NCBI RefSeq assembly: GCF_019063845.1 | Contig: NZ_CP077683.1 | Coordinates: 2,108,001-2,172,000, forward strand | Direction: 5' to 3' | DNA length: 64,000 bases | DNA from: Geomonas subterranea | GTDB lineage: Bacteria; Desulfobacterota; Desulfuromonadia; Geobacterales; Geobacteraceae | In this document: in pieces, positions 26,097 to 35,529 of the stretch | How positions within the stretch are numbered: position 1 is the first letter of the stretch | How the letters are laid out: each line of letters starts with the position of its first letter | Position numbers and translations under genes: made by a program | The notes under the pieces: generated by a model | Seen by the model: only the letters and a program-made list of their open reading frames with translations | Told to the model about the DNA's origin: nothing | Databases searched by the model: none

Positions 26097-27132
26097 ACAC
26101 TTCCTCGACCAAGGCATCGGCCAGCTTGTCCTGGGGGACTTTGCGCAGGATCTCACCATGCTTGAAAAGGAGCCCCTCTCCCCTGCCTCCGGCGATGCCA
26201 AAATCGGCTTCACGCGCCTCACCGGGTCCGTTCACGGAACATCCCATGACGGCCACCGTAATGTTCTTGTCCAGGTGCGCCAGGCGCCGCTCGACTTCCT
26301 CGGCTACGGGGATGAGATCGATCTGGCACCTGCCGCAGGTCGGGCAGGAGACGAAGTTGATGCCGCGCTGCCGAAGCCCCAGCGACTTGAGGATGTCGTA
26401 TGCGACACGCACCTCGTGCACCGGGTCGCCGGTGAGCGACACGCGCATGGTGTCGCCGATCCCCTGGTGCAGCAGGATCCCCAAGCCGACGGAAGACTTG
26501 ATGGTGCCGGAGAATATGGTGCCGGCCTCGGTGACGCCGATGTGCAGCGGGTAATCGACCGCATCGGAGAGAAGGCGGTACGCCTCCAGCGTCCGCAGCA
26601 CGTCGGACACCTTGATGGAAATTTTGATCTCCTGGTAGTTGAGCTCTTCCAGGATCCGGACGTGCCCCAGGGCGGATTCTACCATCGCCTCGGGAGTCGG
26701 ATGCCCGTACTTGACCAGGAGTTCCTTCTCCAGCGATCCGCCGTTGACACCGATCCGGATCGGGATCTGTCGTTCGGCCGCAGCCTTGACCACCTCGGCC
26801 ACCTTCCAGCGCTCGCCGATGTTGCCGGGGTTGAGGCGCAGACCGTCGACGCCGGATTCAAGGGCCTTCAGTGCCAGCTTATAGTCGAAGTGGATGTCGG
26901 CGATAAGCGGCAGGGGACTGCCAACTTTTATGGCGGCCAGGGCCTGGGCGGCGTCCATGTCGGGTACCGCGCAGCGCACGATCTCGCAGCCGGCTTCGGC
27001 TAGACGGCCGATCTGATCAAGGGTCGCTGCGATGTTTCTCGTGTCGGTGGAACACATGGACTGTACGGAGCAGGGAGCGCCGCCACCGATCGGCACGTTG
27101 CCTATCTTTATCTGCCTGGTGAGCTTTTTCAT
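26086..27132 (-). CDS. ispG: 4-hydroxy-3-methylbut-2-enyl diphosphate synthase (flavodoxin/ferredoxin)
   Basis: This 348-residue enzyme of the MEP isoprenoid pathway has a TIM-barrel part (APCSVQSMCSTDTRN, PLIADIHFDYKLAL, GLRLNPGNIG) and a C-terminal sulfite-reductase-like part with the cluster ligands in FVSCPTCGRC and a conserved AVMGCSVNGPGEA. It converts MEcPP to HMBPP using a [4Fe-4S] cluster. The size is the short bacterial form. The ribosome site is weak. Confidence 0.96.
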   Translation of the reverse strand: MKKLTRQIKIGNVPIGGGAPCSVQSMCSTDTRNIAATLDQIGRLAEAGCEIVRCAVPDMDAAQALAAIKVGSPLPLIADIHFDYKLALKALESGVDGLRLNPGNIGERWKVAEVVKAAAERQIPIRIGVNGGSLEKELLVKYGHPTPEAMVESALGHVRILEELNYQEIKISIKVSDVLRTLEAYRLLSDAVDYPLHIGVTEAGTIFSGTIKSSVGLGILLHQGIGDTMRVSLTGDPVHEVRVAYDILKSLGLRQRGINFVSCPTCGRCQIDLIPVAEEVERRLAHLDKNITVAVMGCSVNGPGEAREADFGIAGGRGEGLLFKHGEILRKVPQDKLADALVEEVLKP

Positions 27133-27290
27133 AGCGGGACATAGTAGCTAAATCTATGGGGAAAAGCAAGGAGGATCACCCCCCACCGTCACTGCGACGG
27201 GCAGCGGCAACTGGCAAATTCCTGCGCCACTAATTAGCCAGAGGACTATACTGTGCCTATTGGAGGTAAAAGACACAGGAGGTAGCTGTC

Positions 27291-27944
27291 ATGAGTAAAC
27301 TGGATCTGCTAAACCCAACCAACAGCGCGGTCATCTTCATCGACTTCCAGCCTCAGATGACTTTCGGAGTCTCAAGCATAGACAGGCAAACGCTTTTCAA
27401 CAACGTGATACTGCTGGCCAAAGCAGCAAGGATATTCCACGTCCCTACCATCCTCACCACCGTCGAGACCAAGAGCTTCTCCGGCAACATGTGGCCCCAG
27501 CTTCTGGACATCTTCCCGGACAACGACATCATCGAGCGCAGTTCCATGAACTCCTGGGACGATCCCAAGTTCGTTGAGGCGGTGCAGGCAGCAGGACGAA
27601 ACAAGCTGATCATGGCGGCGCTTTGGACCGAGGTCTGCCTCGCCTTCCCCGCCTTGGACGCCATGAAGGCGGGGTACGAGGTGTACGCGGTGGAAGATGC
27701 TTCGGGCGGCACCAGCGTTGCGGCGCACAACGCGGCAATGCGCAGGATCGAGCAAGCCGGGGCGGTACCGATGACTTCTCTACAGGTGTTGCTGGAGTAC
27801 CAAAGGACCTGGGCCCGCAAAGAAACCTACGACGAGGTGATCGCTGTAGTGAAGGAACATGCCGGTGCCTACGGGCAGGGGGTCGAGTACGCCTACACCA
27901 TGGTGCACGGCGCGCCGGCCAGCCGTGGTTCATTGAGGAAGTAG
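27291..27944 (+). CDS. Isochorismatase-family hydrolase (YcaC-like)
   Basis: This 217-residue alpha/beta hydrolase of the cysteine-hydrolase superfamily shows AVIFIDFQPQMTF (catalytic Asp), a middle Lys region (GRNKLIMAALWTEVCLAFPALD, with the catalytic Cys in TEVC) and AVEDASGGTS. The exact substrate is unknown; relatives act on amides or vinyl ethers. AGGAGGTAGC precedes the ATG, and a -10-like TATACT lies near 27247. The 3' end of the gene is copied again about 210 bp downstream. Confidence 0.88.
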   Translation: MSKLDLLNPTNSAVIFIDFQPQMTFGVSSIDRQTLFNNVILLAKAARIFHVPTILTTVETKSFSGNMWPQLLDIFPDNDIIERSSMNSWDDPKFVEAVQAAGRNKLIMAALWTEVCLAFPALDAMKAGYEVYAVEDASGGTSVAAHNAAMRRIEQAGAVPMTSLQVLLEYQRTWARKETYDEVIAVVKEHAGAYGQGVEYAYTMVHGAPASRGSLRK

Positions 27945-28324
27945 CAGTTGAACATACCCTCACCCTCTGGGAGAGGGTGGCCGCAGGCCGGGTGAGGGAG
28001 AGTTTTTCCGCTTATCAACTCCGTGGCAACGCCCTCACCCCAGCCCTCTCCCAGGGGGAGAGGGAGTATGGGCAGGGACTGGGCGCAGGTTGAAGGTTAT
28101 ACCCAACGGCTGTGCTCCGGCGCACCGGCCAGCCGCGGTTTACTGAGGAAGTGGCAGCTGAACATACCCTCGCCCTCTGGGAGAGGGTGGCCGCAGGCCG
28201 GGTGAGGGAGAGTTTTTCCGCTTATCCAACTCCCTGACAACGCCATCACCCAGGGGGAGAAGGAGTATGGAGCAGGGCCTGCGGCGCATGTTGAAGGTTT
28301 CCCAAGGGTTGTACTTCCGGCAGA
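27911..28324 (+). repeat. Tandem duplication of about 210 bp including the 3' end of the isochorismatase gene
   Basis: CCGGCCAGCCGTGGTTCATT at 27915 recurs with small changes near 28125. Both copies continue through GAACATACCCTC and GAGAGGGTGGCCGCAGGCCG into an inverted GAGAGGG repeat. Offset is 210 bp. The second copy still encodes GAPASRG-LLRK but belongs to no gene. This stretch makes up the gap before the amidohydrolase. Confidence 0.8.
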
Positions 28325-28365
28325 CAGGGGTGCTCCGTGACTGCTTCTTTTTGAGGAGGCAAGAC

Positions 28366-30186
28366 ATGAAAGGACCGGACCTAATTCTATTTAACGGCAA
28401 AATCAGCACGCTGGACGCACAAAGCCCGGACGCCTCTGCTATCGCGATACGCGACGGCAAAGTGGAGACTCTCGGCGGAGAAGAATTGACCGCGACAGCG
28501 GATGACAACACTCAATTGATCGACGCGAAAGGGCGCCGGGTGATCCCGGGGCTGAACGACTCGCACATACACGTTATCCGGGGGGGACTGAACTTCAATA
28601 TGGAACTGCGCTGGGACGGCGTCCCATCCCTCGCGCTGGCTTTAGAGATGCTCATGGAGCAGGCGAAGCGCACCCCGCCGCCGCAATGGGTTCGGGTTAT
28701 CGGCGGCTGGACCGAGTTTCAATTCGCGGAGCGCCGCATGCCGACCCTCGATGAGCTGAACCTGGCAGCGCCCGACACCCCGGTGTTCATCCTGCACCTG
28801 TACGACCGCGCCTTGGTGAACCGGGCTGCTCTGCATGCGCTCGGCTACGGCAAGGACACGCCTGATCCGCCAGGGGGGATGATCGAGCGGGACAGAAACG
28901 GCAACCCCACCGGGCTCTTGATCGCGAAGCCGAACGCCATGCTGCTCTACTCGAGTCTCGCCAAGGGACCCAAGCTGAACTTCGAGGACCAGGTGAACTC
29001 GACGCGCCACTTCCTGAGGGAGTTGAACCGGCTCGGGCTTACCAGCGCCATCGATGCCGGTGGCGGTTTCCAGAACTACCCCGACGACTACCGTGTCATC
29101 TATGAGTTGGCCAAGGCGGGAGAGCTCCCGTTGCGCATCGCCTATAACCTGTTCACGCAGCACCCCAAGGGCGAGTTGGCCGATTTTTCGCAGTGGGTCA
29201 CCATGACGCAACCGGGACAGGGGGACGATTTTCTGCGCATGAACGGTGCCGGCGAGATGCTTGTTTTCTCGGCCGCCGATTTCGAGGATTTCCTGGAGCC
29301 GCGCCCGGACCTCCCCGCGATGATGGAGGAGGAGCTAGCAGCGGTGGTGCGGCTGCTGGCGGAGAAGCGCTGGCCGTTCCGTCTGCACGCTACCTACAAC
29401 GAATCGATCACGCGCTTTCTGGACGTCTTCGAGGCGGTGAACCGGGAGGTCCCGTTCAACGGGCTGCGCTGGTTTTTCGACCACGCCGAGACCATTACCC
29501 AGGAGAACCTGGAGCGGGTCAAAGCGCTGGGCGGCGGTATCGCCATACAGAACCGGATGGCCTTCCAGGGCGAGTATTTCCTGGACCGCTACGGCGAGCG
29601 GGAAACAGCACATACGCCGCCGGTCCGCAGCATGATGGCTATGGACATCCCGGTTGGCGCCGGCACCGATGCGACACGGGTGGCGAGCTACAACCCGTGG
29701 CTGTCGCTGTACTGGCTGGTCAGCGGGCGCACCATCGGCGGGACGCTGCTCTACCCAGAGGCGAACCACCTGAGCCGCATGGAGGCGCTCAGAATGTACA
29801 CCGAGGGGAGCAGCTGGTTTTCCGGTGAGGAGGGGAAGAAGGGAACCTTGACACCCGGCGCGCTGGCAGACCTGGCGGTCCTTTCCGCGGATTACTTCGA
29901 AGTCCCCGAGAAGGAGATCAAGGCGATCGATTCGGTGCTGACCGTGGTCGGCGGGAAGGTGGTGTACGGCGGCGAGGAGTTCGGAAACCTGGTGCCGCCG
30001 CTGCCGGTGAGCCCGGACTGGTCGCCGGTGGGGAGTTACGGCGGTTACCATCGCGGTGATGCGTCGGGTGCGTCGGCTCCCCTCGCCATGCGCGAGCAGG
30101 CCGCCCCGTCACACCGCCACACGCGCATCTGGCTGCCGCGACAGCGGCGTTTCTGGGACCTCGGCTGCGATTGTTTCGCCTACTAG
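28366..30186 (+). CDS. Amidohydrolase-family protein (YtcJ-like, amidohydrolase_3)
   Basis: This 606-residue metal-dependent hydrolase has an N-terminal beta-sandwich (LILFNGKISTLDAQSPDASA), the metal-binding HxH in LNDSHIHVIRGG, later RLHATYNESI and FFDHAETI histidines, and GAGTDATRVASYNPW with the catalytic Asp. The C-terminal sandwich is LTPGALADLAVLSADYFEVP. The family removes N-formyl or amide groups; the substrate is unknown. I chose ATG 28366 with GAGGAGGC upstream. A short Arg/Trp/Cys-rich tail (LPRQRRFWDLGCDCFAY) extends beyond the family's usual end. Confidence 0.88.
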   Translation: MKGPDLILFNGKISTLDAQSPDASAIAIRDGKVETLGGEELTATADDNTQLIDAKGRRVIPGLNDSHIHVIRGGLNFNMELRWDGVPSLALALEMLMEQAKRTPPPQWVRVIGGWTEFQFAERRMPTLDELNLAAPDTPVFILHLYDRALVNRAALHALGYGKDTPDPPGGMIERDRNGNPTGLLIAKPNAMLLYSSLAKGPKLNFEDQVNSTRHFLRELNRLGLTSAIDAGGGFQNYPDDYRVIYELAKAGELPLRIAYNLFTQHPKGELADFSQWVTMTQPGQGDDFLRMNGAGEMLVFSAADFEDFLEPRPDLPAMMEEELAAVVRLLAEKRWPFRLHATYNESITRFLDVFEAVNREVPFNGLRWFFDHAETITQENLERVKALGGGIAIQNRMAFQGEYFLDRYGERETAHTPPVRSMMAMDIPVGAGTDATRVASYNPWLSLYWLVSGRTIGGTLLYPEANHLSRMEALRMYTEGSSWFSGEEGKKGTLTPGALADLAVLSADYFEVPEKEIKAIDSVLTVVGGKVVYGGEEFGNLVPPLPVSPDWSPVGSYGGYHRGDASGASAPLAMREQAAPSHRHTRIWLPRQRRFWDLGCDCFAY

Positions 30187-30190
30187 GCCC

Positions 30191-30715
30191 TCAGCGGTGC
30201 GCAAACACCCCGAGTAACTCGGCCTGCGCCAGGATCTTGCCGCGCATGGCGCGGTCGAGTTCCAGCCTCGTGCTGTTGGAGGGGAGGTCCAGGCGCTCGG
30301 AGAGTGCGTAGAGGCGAAAATAATAGCGGTGCTGGCCTGACGGGGGACAGGGGCCTCCGTAGCTTTTGCGCCGCCAGCTGTTCACCCCCTGCTCCGCACC
30401 GTGCGGCACCCTCCCTTGCACGATCTGCTTGGTCGCTGGCTCGATGTTCCAGAGCACCCAGTGCACCCAGGTACCGGCAGGCGCATCGGGATCGTCCATG
30501 ACCAAGGCGAGCGACTTGGCTTTCTTGGGGACATCGGCAATGGCGAGCGGCGGGCTGGTATCGGAGCCGTCGCAGCTGTAAACAGATGGGATCTTGCCGG
30601 CATGCTTGAAAGCGGGGCTGCTTAGTTTAAGCCGCGCCTCCTCGGCCTGCACCGATACCGCAACGAAGAGCGTCAGCAAAAAAAACCAACGGATAATCTT
30701 TCCCAATCCACCCAT
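30191..30715 (-). CDS. YbhB/YbcL-family (PEBP/Raf kinase inhibitor-like) secreted protein
   Basis: This 174-residue protein has a signal peptide (IIRWFFLLTLFVAVSVQA). The PEBP fold shows IPSVYSCDGSDTSPPLAI, ALVMDDPDAPAGTWVHWVLW and YGGPCPPSGQHRYYFRLYAL, the conserved anion-binding pocket (DPDAP, GPCPPSG, HRY). The physiological ligand is unknown. The start at 30715 has GGAGGTGACC upstream. Its stop faces the amidohydrolase stop across 4 bp. Confidence 0.92.
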   Translation of the reverse strand: MGGLGKIIRWFFLLTLFVAVSVQAEEARLKLSSPAFKHAGKIPSVYSCDGSDTSPPLAIADVPKKAKSLALVMDDPDAPAGTWVHWVLWNIEPATKQIVQGRVPHGAEQGVNSWRRKSYGGPCPPSGQHRYYFRLYALSERLDLPSNSTRLELDRAMRGKILAQAELLGVFAHR

Positions 30716-30886
30716 GGTCACCTCCAATCTATCTTTGTCTGGCGGTCCGACCTCGTACCCAGTATTCCCAATATCTGCGGTAAGGGATTACAGGGTCCAG
30801 TCTAGCGGCTTAAAGTCAGCCTGCAATGAATTTCCTATGACAATTCGGCGGTTGACAGGAATGCCGTTTCCCTTTAAACAAGAGGG

Positions 30887-32575
30887 ATGAAAAATAAAAG
30901 CGACGCACCCAAAAGAGATAGAGTAAAGCATCCCTCAGGAGCTGGAAAGCCTGGGCAATCCCTTGCAGCTCGCAACTCCACCCCTGGAAACACCGCAACG
31001 GCCGGAGCCCATCCCTCCAAGACAAAGCCTGCAGGTCCCTCTGCTGCATCCTTTACCGGCAAAAAAACACGCCCAGCCCCTGCAAAGCCGCGCGACCAGC
31101 GCGACCCTGAATATTTCAAAGCTCCCCGGGCTCCTGAAAGCAAAGCAGCCGCCAAGCCGGCCCGGGTCGACAAGGGGGCACGCCCTGAGCGTGAGCGCGA
31201 GGAGCGGAAGCCCGCCCTGAGAAGTGGCCAGGTGCTGGAGCTCCACATCACCTCCACCAACGACGAAGGGTTCGGCGTCGCCAACCACGAAGGGACGCGA
31301 GTTCTGGTGGCGGGCGGTCTCCCCGGTGAAGCGCTGGTGGCGAAGATCACCTACGTAGGGCGCAGGGAATCCTTCGCCAACATCATCAAGACCCTCAAAG
31401 CCTCTCCTGACCGCAACCCATCCCCCGCCTGCAAAATGGGAAGGGCCTGCGACGGCTGCGGCCTGATGCAGATGCGCTACCCGGCCCAGCTTACCTGGAA
31501 GAAGGGACTGGTCACCAGGCAGATCCGGAAGTTCCCGTCGCTTTCCGACGCGGTGATCCACGATACCATCGCCTCCCCCAGCGAGCTCGGCTACCGCAAC
31601 ACCGCCAAGCTGGTGGTGGCGGGGAAGAACAACGACCCGGTGATCGGCATATACCGGCGCAACAGCCACGACGTGCTGGAGATCGCGGACTGCGCCCTGC
31701 ACCACCCGCTGATCAACAAGGTGGTGAAGGCCGCTAAGGCGGGGATCAAGAAGGGCAAGGTGCAGATCTACAACCCCAAGAGCGAGATGGGGCTGCTGCG
31801 GTACCTGGTGGTGCGGGTGGCCGAGCAGAGCAACAGGGTCATGGTGGTCTTCGTGACCACCGACGAGGGGTACAACGAGATGCACCACCTGGCCAAGTTC
31901 ATCCAGCAGGCGGTGCCCGAAGTTGCCGTGGTGGCGCAGAATATCAACACCTCGACCGGCAACGTGATCTTCGGCCACAAGGACCGCTCCATCACCAAGG
32001 CGCAGACTCTGAAGGCCTACATCGGGGACAAGAGTTTCAACCTGTCGCCGCATTCCTTCTTCCAGGTGAACAGCGGCGCGGCCCGCATCATCTACGAGAA
32101 GGTGCGCGACTTCGCCCGCCTGACCGGCAAGGAGCGGGTGATCGATCTTTACTGCGGCATCGGTGGCATCTCGCTGTTCCTCGCGGACAAGGCGCGCGAA
32201 GTCGTGGGCATCGAAGTCGTAGATGCGGCGGTCGCGGACGCCACCGCCAACGCGGCCATGAACCGTGCGGACAACTGCAGCTTTGAGGCAGGCGACGCCG
32301 TGCATCTCATCGACGAGATCGGACAGGAAGGGGGCGCCGACCTGATCGTGCTGAACCCGCCCAGGAAAGGTTGCGACGAGAAGGTGCTGAAAAGCGTGGC
32401 GGCTATCAAGCCGCAGAGGATCATCTACGTCTCCTGTTCGCCGGAAACGCTGGCGCGGGACCTGGATATCCTGGCACAGCTCGGCTACAAGACGCTCGAG
32501 GTGCAGCCGGTGGACATGTTCCCGCAGACGGTGCACGTCGAGGACGTGGCGCTGCTGGAAAAGGCTAAGGGTTAA
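30887..32575 (+). CDS. rlmD: 23S rRNA (uracil-5)-methyltransferase, RlmD/RumA type, with long basic N-terminal tail
   Basis: This 562-residue protein has a Lys/Pro/Ala-rich, probably disordered tail in residues 1-110. A TRAM domain follows (GQVLELHITSTNDEGFGVAN), then a cluster motif (CKMGRACDGCGL and IADCALHH), then a SAM domain (VIDLYCGIGGISLF) with the catalytic Cys in YVSCSPETLARD. It methylates C5 of a uridine in 23S rRNA (U1939 in E. coli). Standard RumA lacks such a tail. AGAGGG abuts the ATG with no spacing, so the true start may lie elsewhere, possibly at the GTG just before LELHITS. Confidence 0.88.
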   Translation: MKNKSDAPKRDRVKHPSGAGKPGQSLAARNSTPGNTATAGAHPSKTKPAGPSAASFTGKKTRPAPAKPRDQRDPEYFKAPRAPESKAAAKPARVDKGARPEREREERKPALRSGQVLELHITSTNDEGFGVANHEGTRVLVAGGLPGEALVAKITYVGRRESFANIIKTLKASPDRNPSPACKMGRACDGCGLMQMRYPAQLTWKKGLVTRQIRKFPSLSDAVIHDTIASPSELGYRNTAKLVVAGKNNDPVIGIYRRNSHDVLEIADCALHHPLINKVVKAAKAGIKKGKVQIYNPKSEMGLLRYLVVRVAEQSNRVMVVFVTTDEGYNEMHHLAKFIQQAVPEVAVVAQNINTSTGNVIFGHKDRSITKAQTLKAYIGDKSFNLSPHSFFQVNSGAARIIYEKVRDFARLTGKERVIDLYCGIGGISLFLADKAREVVGIEVVDAAVADATANAAMNRADNCSFEAGDAVHLIDEIGQEGGADLIVLNPPRKGCDEKVLKSVAAIKPQRIIYVSCSPETLARDLDILAQLGYKTLEVQPVDMFPQTVHVEDVALLEKAKG

Positions 32576-32639
32576 AGGGCTTTCAGGCCTGACGCAAGAC
32601 GCGAAGCCGTTGAGGCGCAAAATCGCCAGCGAAACTTCA

Positions 32640-32760
32640 TCCATACCCTCTCCCCCTGGGAGAGGGTGGCCGAAGGCCGGGTGAGGGCTCTGGCGCGGCC
32701 AGGTCCCTCCTTCGTGGCAACGCCTTCACCCCGCCCCTGTCCCGGGGGGAGAGGGAGGGA
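32640..32760. repeat. GAGAGGG-type intergenic repeat pair
   Basis: CCCTGGGAGAGGGTGGCCGA is followed about 70 bp later by a partly inverted copy (CTTCACCCCGCCCCTGTCCC, then GGGGGGAGAGGGAGG). The same family occurs at 27950, 33985, 54985 and 63122. It ends 12 bp before the next start codon. Confidence 0.75.
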
Positions 32761-32772
32761 ACTGAGGCATTC

Positions 32773-33978
32773 TTGGACCAGTTGATCTCGCAACTGAAAG
32801 CTTTTTTCCCTAAACACCTGCACGCTTCCATCTTCATGGTGGGCGGGATGGTGCGGGACGTCCTGCTCGGAGTCGACTGCCAGGACGTGGACCTAGCCGC
32901 GGCGGTTCCCGTTCAGGAACTCACCGCCCTGGGCTTTCGCCTGGTGGAGTCGAAAAGCACCCCCAACATCTACTTCCGGTTCAAAGAACCCTTCGGCAAA
33001 ATCGAGGTAACCTGGCTCCCCTCGCTGGACGCCCTCCCTGACGACCTCTCCCGCCGCGACTTCACCGTGAACGCGATGGCTATGCCGCTTAGCGGCCAAC
33101 TCTCTGATCCCCTTGGCGGCGAACCCGACCTCGCGCGGCGCGTCCTGCGCTGTTGCAGTCCCACAAGCCTCACGGACGACCCTTTGCGTATCCTGCGCGC
33201 CTTCCGTTTCGAGTGTGAAGGCTGGCGCCTTGACGCGGAGGCGGAAGCCGTACTGAGGAGCCGGGACTGGACTCCCGACCTGCAACGGATCCCCATGGAG
33301 CGGTTCTCCCAGGAGTTGCTGAAAGCTGTAGGGAAGGACGACCCGTCCCGTTTTTTCCGCCGTATGCTGGAGTTCGGGATCGGCATCAACTTCCTCCCCG
33401 AGATCTTCAGGATGCCCGATATCCCTGCTGGACCGCCGCAGCATCACCCGGAGGGTGACCTGTTCACGCATTCGCTGCAGGTCCTGGACCGAATGGCGCA
33501 ATTGACGCCGGATCCGACCGCACGCTTCTGCGCCCTTTTCCACGATTTGGGGAAGCTCTACACGCCACCGGAACTCCACCCCAAGCACCACGGGCACGAC
33601 GCGTTGGGCGCCGAGCAGGTACCTGCCTTCTGCAAAAGGCTGCGTCTGCCGGTCGCGCTGCAACGCGCGCTGCAGGCGGTCAACAGGCTGCACAATAACG
33701 CCAACCGGTGGGAGGAACTGCGGGATTCAACCAAGATCAGGCTGGCGCTCGATGCCATCAAAGGGGGGATCCAGGATTTCCTGCCGTTGCAGGTGGCGGC
33801 GGACTTTCATGCATCCATGCCGGGATGGGAGGAGGCGCTGGAAGTGGCGAAGTTGAACGCGGCGCAGTTGGGAATAGATCCAGGCCTGCTGAACAACAAG
33901 GAGGTACCGCCCGAGAAGCTGCAGCAGATCATCATGCAGCACCGGGTGGAGCGGTTGCACAGAGGCACCGGAGCGTAA
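32773..33978 (+). CDS. CCA tRNA nucleotidyltransferase with HD domain
   Basis: This 401-residue class II nucleotidyltransferase has the head motif MVGGMVRDVLLGVDCQDVDL (GGxVRD and DxD metal ligands), SRRDFTVNAMAMP, and DDPLRILRAFRFECEG. An HD phosphohydrolase domain (FCALFHDLGKL) lies in the C-terminal half. It adds or repairs the CCA end of tRNAs. The start is TTG at 32773 with GAGG 7 nt upstream. The length and domain order fit the HD-containing bacterial group. Confidence 0.92.
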   Translation: MDQLISQLKAFFPKHLHASIFMVGGMVRDVLLGVDCQDVDLAAAVPVQELTALGFRLVESKSTPNIYFRFKEPFGKIEVTWLPSLDALPDDLSRRDFTVNAMAMPLSGQLSDPLGGEPDLARRVLRCCSPTSLTDDPLRILRAFRFECEGWRLDAEAEAVLRSRDWTPDLQRIPMERFSQELLKAVGKDDPSRFFRRMLEFGIGINFLPEIFRMPDIPAGPPQHHPEGDLFTHSLQVLDRMAQLTPDPTARFCALFHDLGKLYTPPELHPKHHGHDALGAEQVPAFCKRLRLPVALQRALQAVNRLHNNANRWEELRDSTKIRLALDAIKGGIQDFLPLQVAADFHASMPGWEEALEVAKLNAAQLGIDPGLLNNKEVPPEKLQQIIMQHRVERLHRGTGA

Positions 33979-33984
33979 AACCTG

Positions 33985-34240
33985 CCATCACCCCGTCCCT
34001 CTCCCGACGGGCGAGCGGACGTACTTTCCCTTCCCGCTGTAGTGGCGCCCTTCTCACCACTAGCTTCCGAGCAAGCTACCGAGGCGTCCCCGCCCCCGGA
34101 GGGGGAGGGACAGGGAGGGGGCTCGTGCGTTCATCCCCCTCCAATCCTCCTCCTTCCAGGCATCTCCCCACCAAGGTAAGGTTGCGGAACGCTACATCCT
34201 CGCAGCCCTCCCCTCGCGGTTCCTTACCGCAAATCCCTAT
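33985..34240. repeat. Degenerate intergenic repeat between the CCA-adding and HD-GYP genes
   Basis: This gap holds GC-rich inverted strings (CATCACCCCGTCCCTCTCCC, then GGAGGGGGAGGGACAGGGAG) of the same family as the other GAGAGGG repeats. No gene is seen. Confidence 0.55.
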
Positions 34241-34241
34241 T

Positions 34242-35459
34242 TTATTTCGACGGGTCAACGGCGCGGTCGAGGCCCAGCTTGAGCACGGAACTGTCGTAGA
34301 TCATCTCAAACATGTGCTCTATCCTGAAGAAGGCTGCCAAAACTGCGGGATCGAAATGCGCGGCGGGGTTGATCCGGTCGTCTCCGTTTCTGAATACGTC
34401 CAGGGTTTCCTGGTGGGTCATGGCCCCCTTGTAACTGCGCCGGGAGCGGAGGGCGTCGTAGACATCGGCCACCTTCACGATGCGACCGGAGATCGGGATC
34501 CTCTCCCCCCTGAGCCGCTTGGGATAGCCGGTGCCGTCCCAGTTCTCGTGGTGCGAGATGGCGATCTCCCTGGCGATCCTAAGCCTGGGGGAGTCCCCTA
34601 TGATCTCGGAGCCGTACGCGGGATGCTGGCGCACCAGCTTCATTTCCCTCGGGGTCAGCCTCCCCTCTTTCAGCAGGATCTCGGTGGGGATGCGGATCTT
34701 CCCCACGTCGTGCATCTGCGCAGACAAGGAGATGTCCTCCACGAATTCGGTATTGAACCCCATGTTGGCCGCGAGCGCCCCGGCATAGCGGTTGACCCGC
34801 ACGATGTGGCGCCCGGTGTCCGGCTCGGCAGCCTCGCAGGCCCGTGCCAGCGCGTGGATGGTGTAGTGGAAGGCATGTTCGGTCTCGCGCATGCCGTTGG
34901 AAACGGTCTGCAGGGATCCTATCATGACTGCGGCGCTTCGAAGTACATCGGCATCGTATTCAGTCACGTGTCCGGCGTAGTTGAAGGCCTCGATCACACC
35001 GCGGACGTCGCCGCTGATCCGGCAGCTCACAAAATTGAGGATGGGCTCTCCCATGGCCGCCACTACCTGGGGATGGAAAAAGGTCTGGAACTCCTCTATG
35101 CTGGCACAGCTGTCCGGCCAGTTGAGCGCCACAGCCTCGCTCCCCCCTTCGACCATGAGGAGACTACTTGCGTAAGTGGAACCGGGTTCGATGGTGATCG
35201 GGTCGGAGCGTTCCAGGAGCGCGCCGTGTCTCAAGTGGAAGACGCGACCGTTGCAGCAGACCGAACCGGGCCCTTCGTTGGCGATCAGTATGCCGCGCGG
35301 GCCTCGACGGCCGTTGCCGCCAAGCAGTTTCCCGAGCACTTCGTGGTACAGTTCGTCACTGTTGAACTTGCGGCGGGTCAGGTCCTTCAGCGCCTCGTCG
35401 GTCAGTCCGATGAGATCCAGAGTCTGTCTGAGGGCAAGGTGACACAGTTCCTGGGGCAT
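34242..35459 (-). CDS. HD-GYP domain phosphodiesterase with N-terminal GAF-like region
   Basis: This 405-residue protein has about 200 N-terminal residues that look GAF-like (CNGRVFHLRHGALLERSDPI, LNFVSCRISGDVRGVIEAFN). A complete HD-GYP domain follows, with AQMHDVGKIRIPTEILLK and REIAISHHENWDGTGYPKRL. Such domains hydrolyse cyclic-di-GMP to GMP. No membrane segment, so it is cytoplasmic and probably senses a small ligand. AAGGAAG lies before the ATG. It is transcribed alone. Confidence 0.9.
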   Translation of the reverse strand: MPQELCHLALRQTLDLIGLTDEALKDLTRRKFNSDELYHEVLGKLLGGNGRRGPRGILIANEGPGSVCCNGRVFHLRHGALLERSDPITIEPGSTYASSLLMVEGGSEAVALNWPDSCASIEEFQTFFHPQVVAAMGEPILNFVSCRISGDVRGVIEAFNYAGHVTEYDADVLRSAAVMIGSLQTVSNGMRETEHAFHYTIHALARACEAAEPDTGRHIVRVNRYAGALAANMGFNTEFVEDISLSAQMHDVGKIRIPTEILLKEGRLTPREMKLVRQHPAYGSEIIGDSPRLRIAREIAISHHENWDGTGYPKRLRGERIPISGRIVKVADVYDALRSRRSYKGAMTHQETLDVFRNGDDRINPAAHFDPAVLAAFFRIEHMFEMIYDSSVLKLGLDRAVDPSK

Positions 35460-35529
35460 GCATTCTTCCTTTAAGACCGAAGTGTATCTGCGGCCTATTC
35501 TTTATAGCTGATCAGTGGAAGACTTCAAT

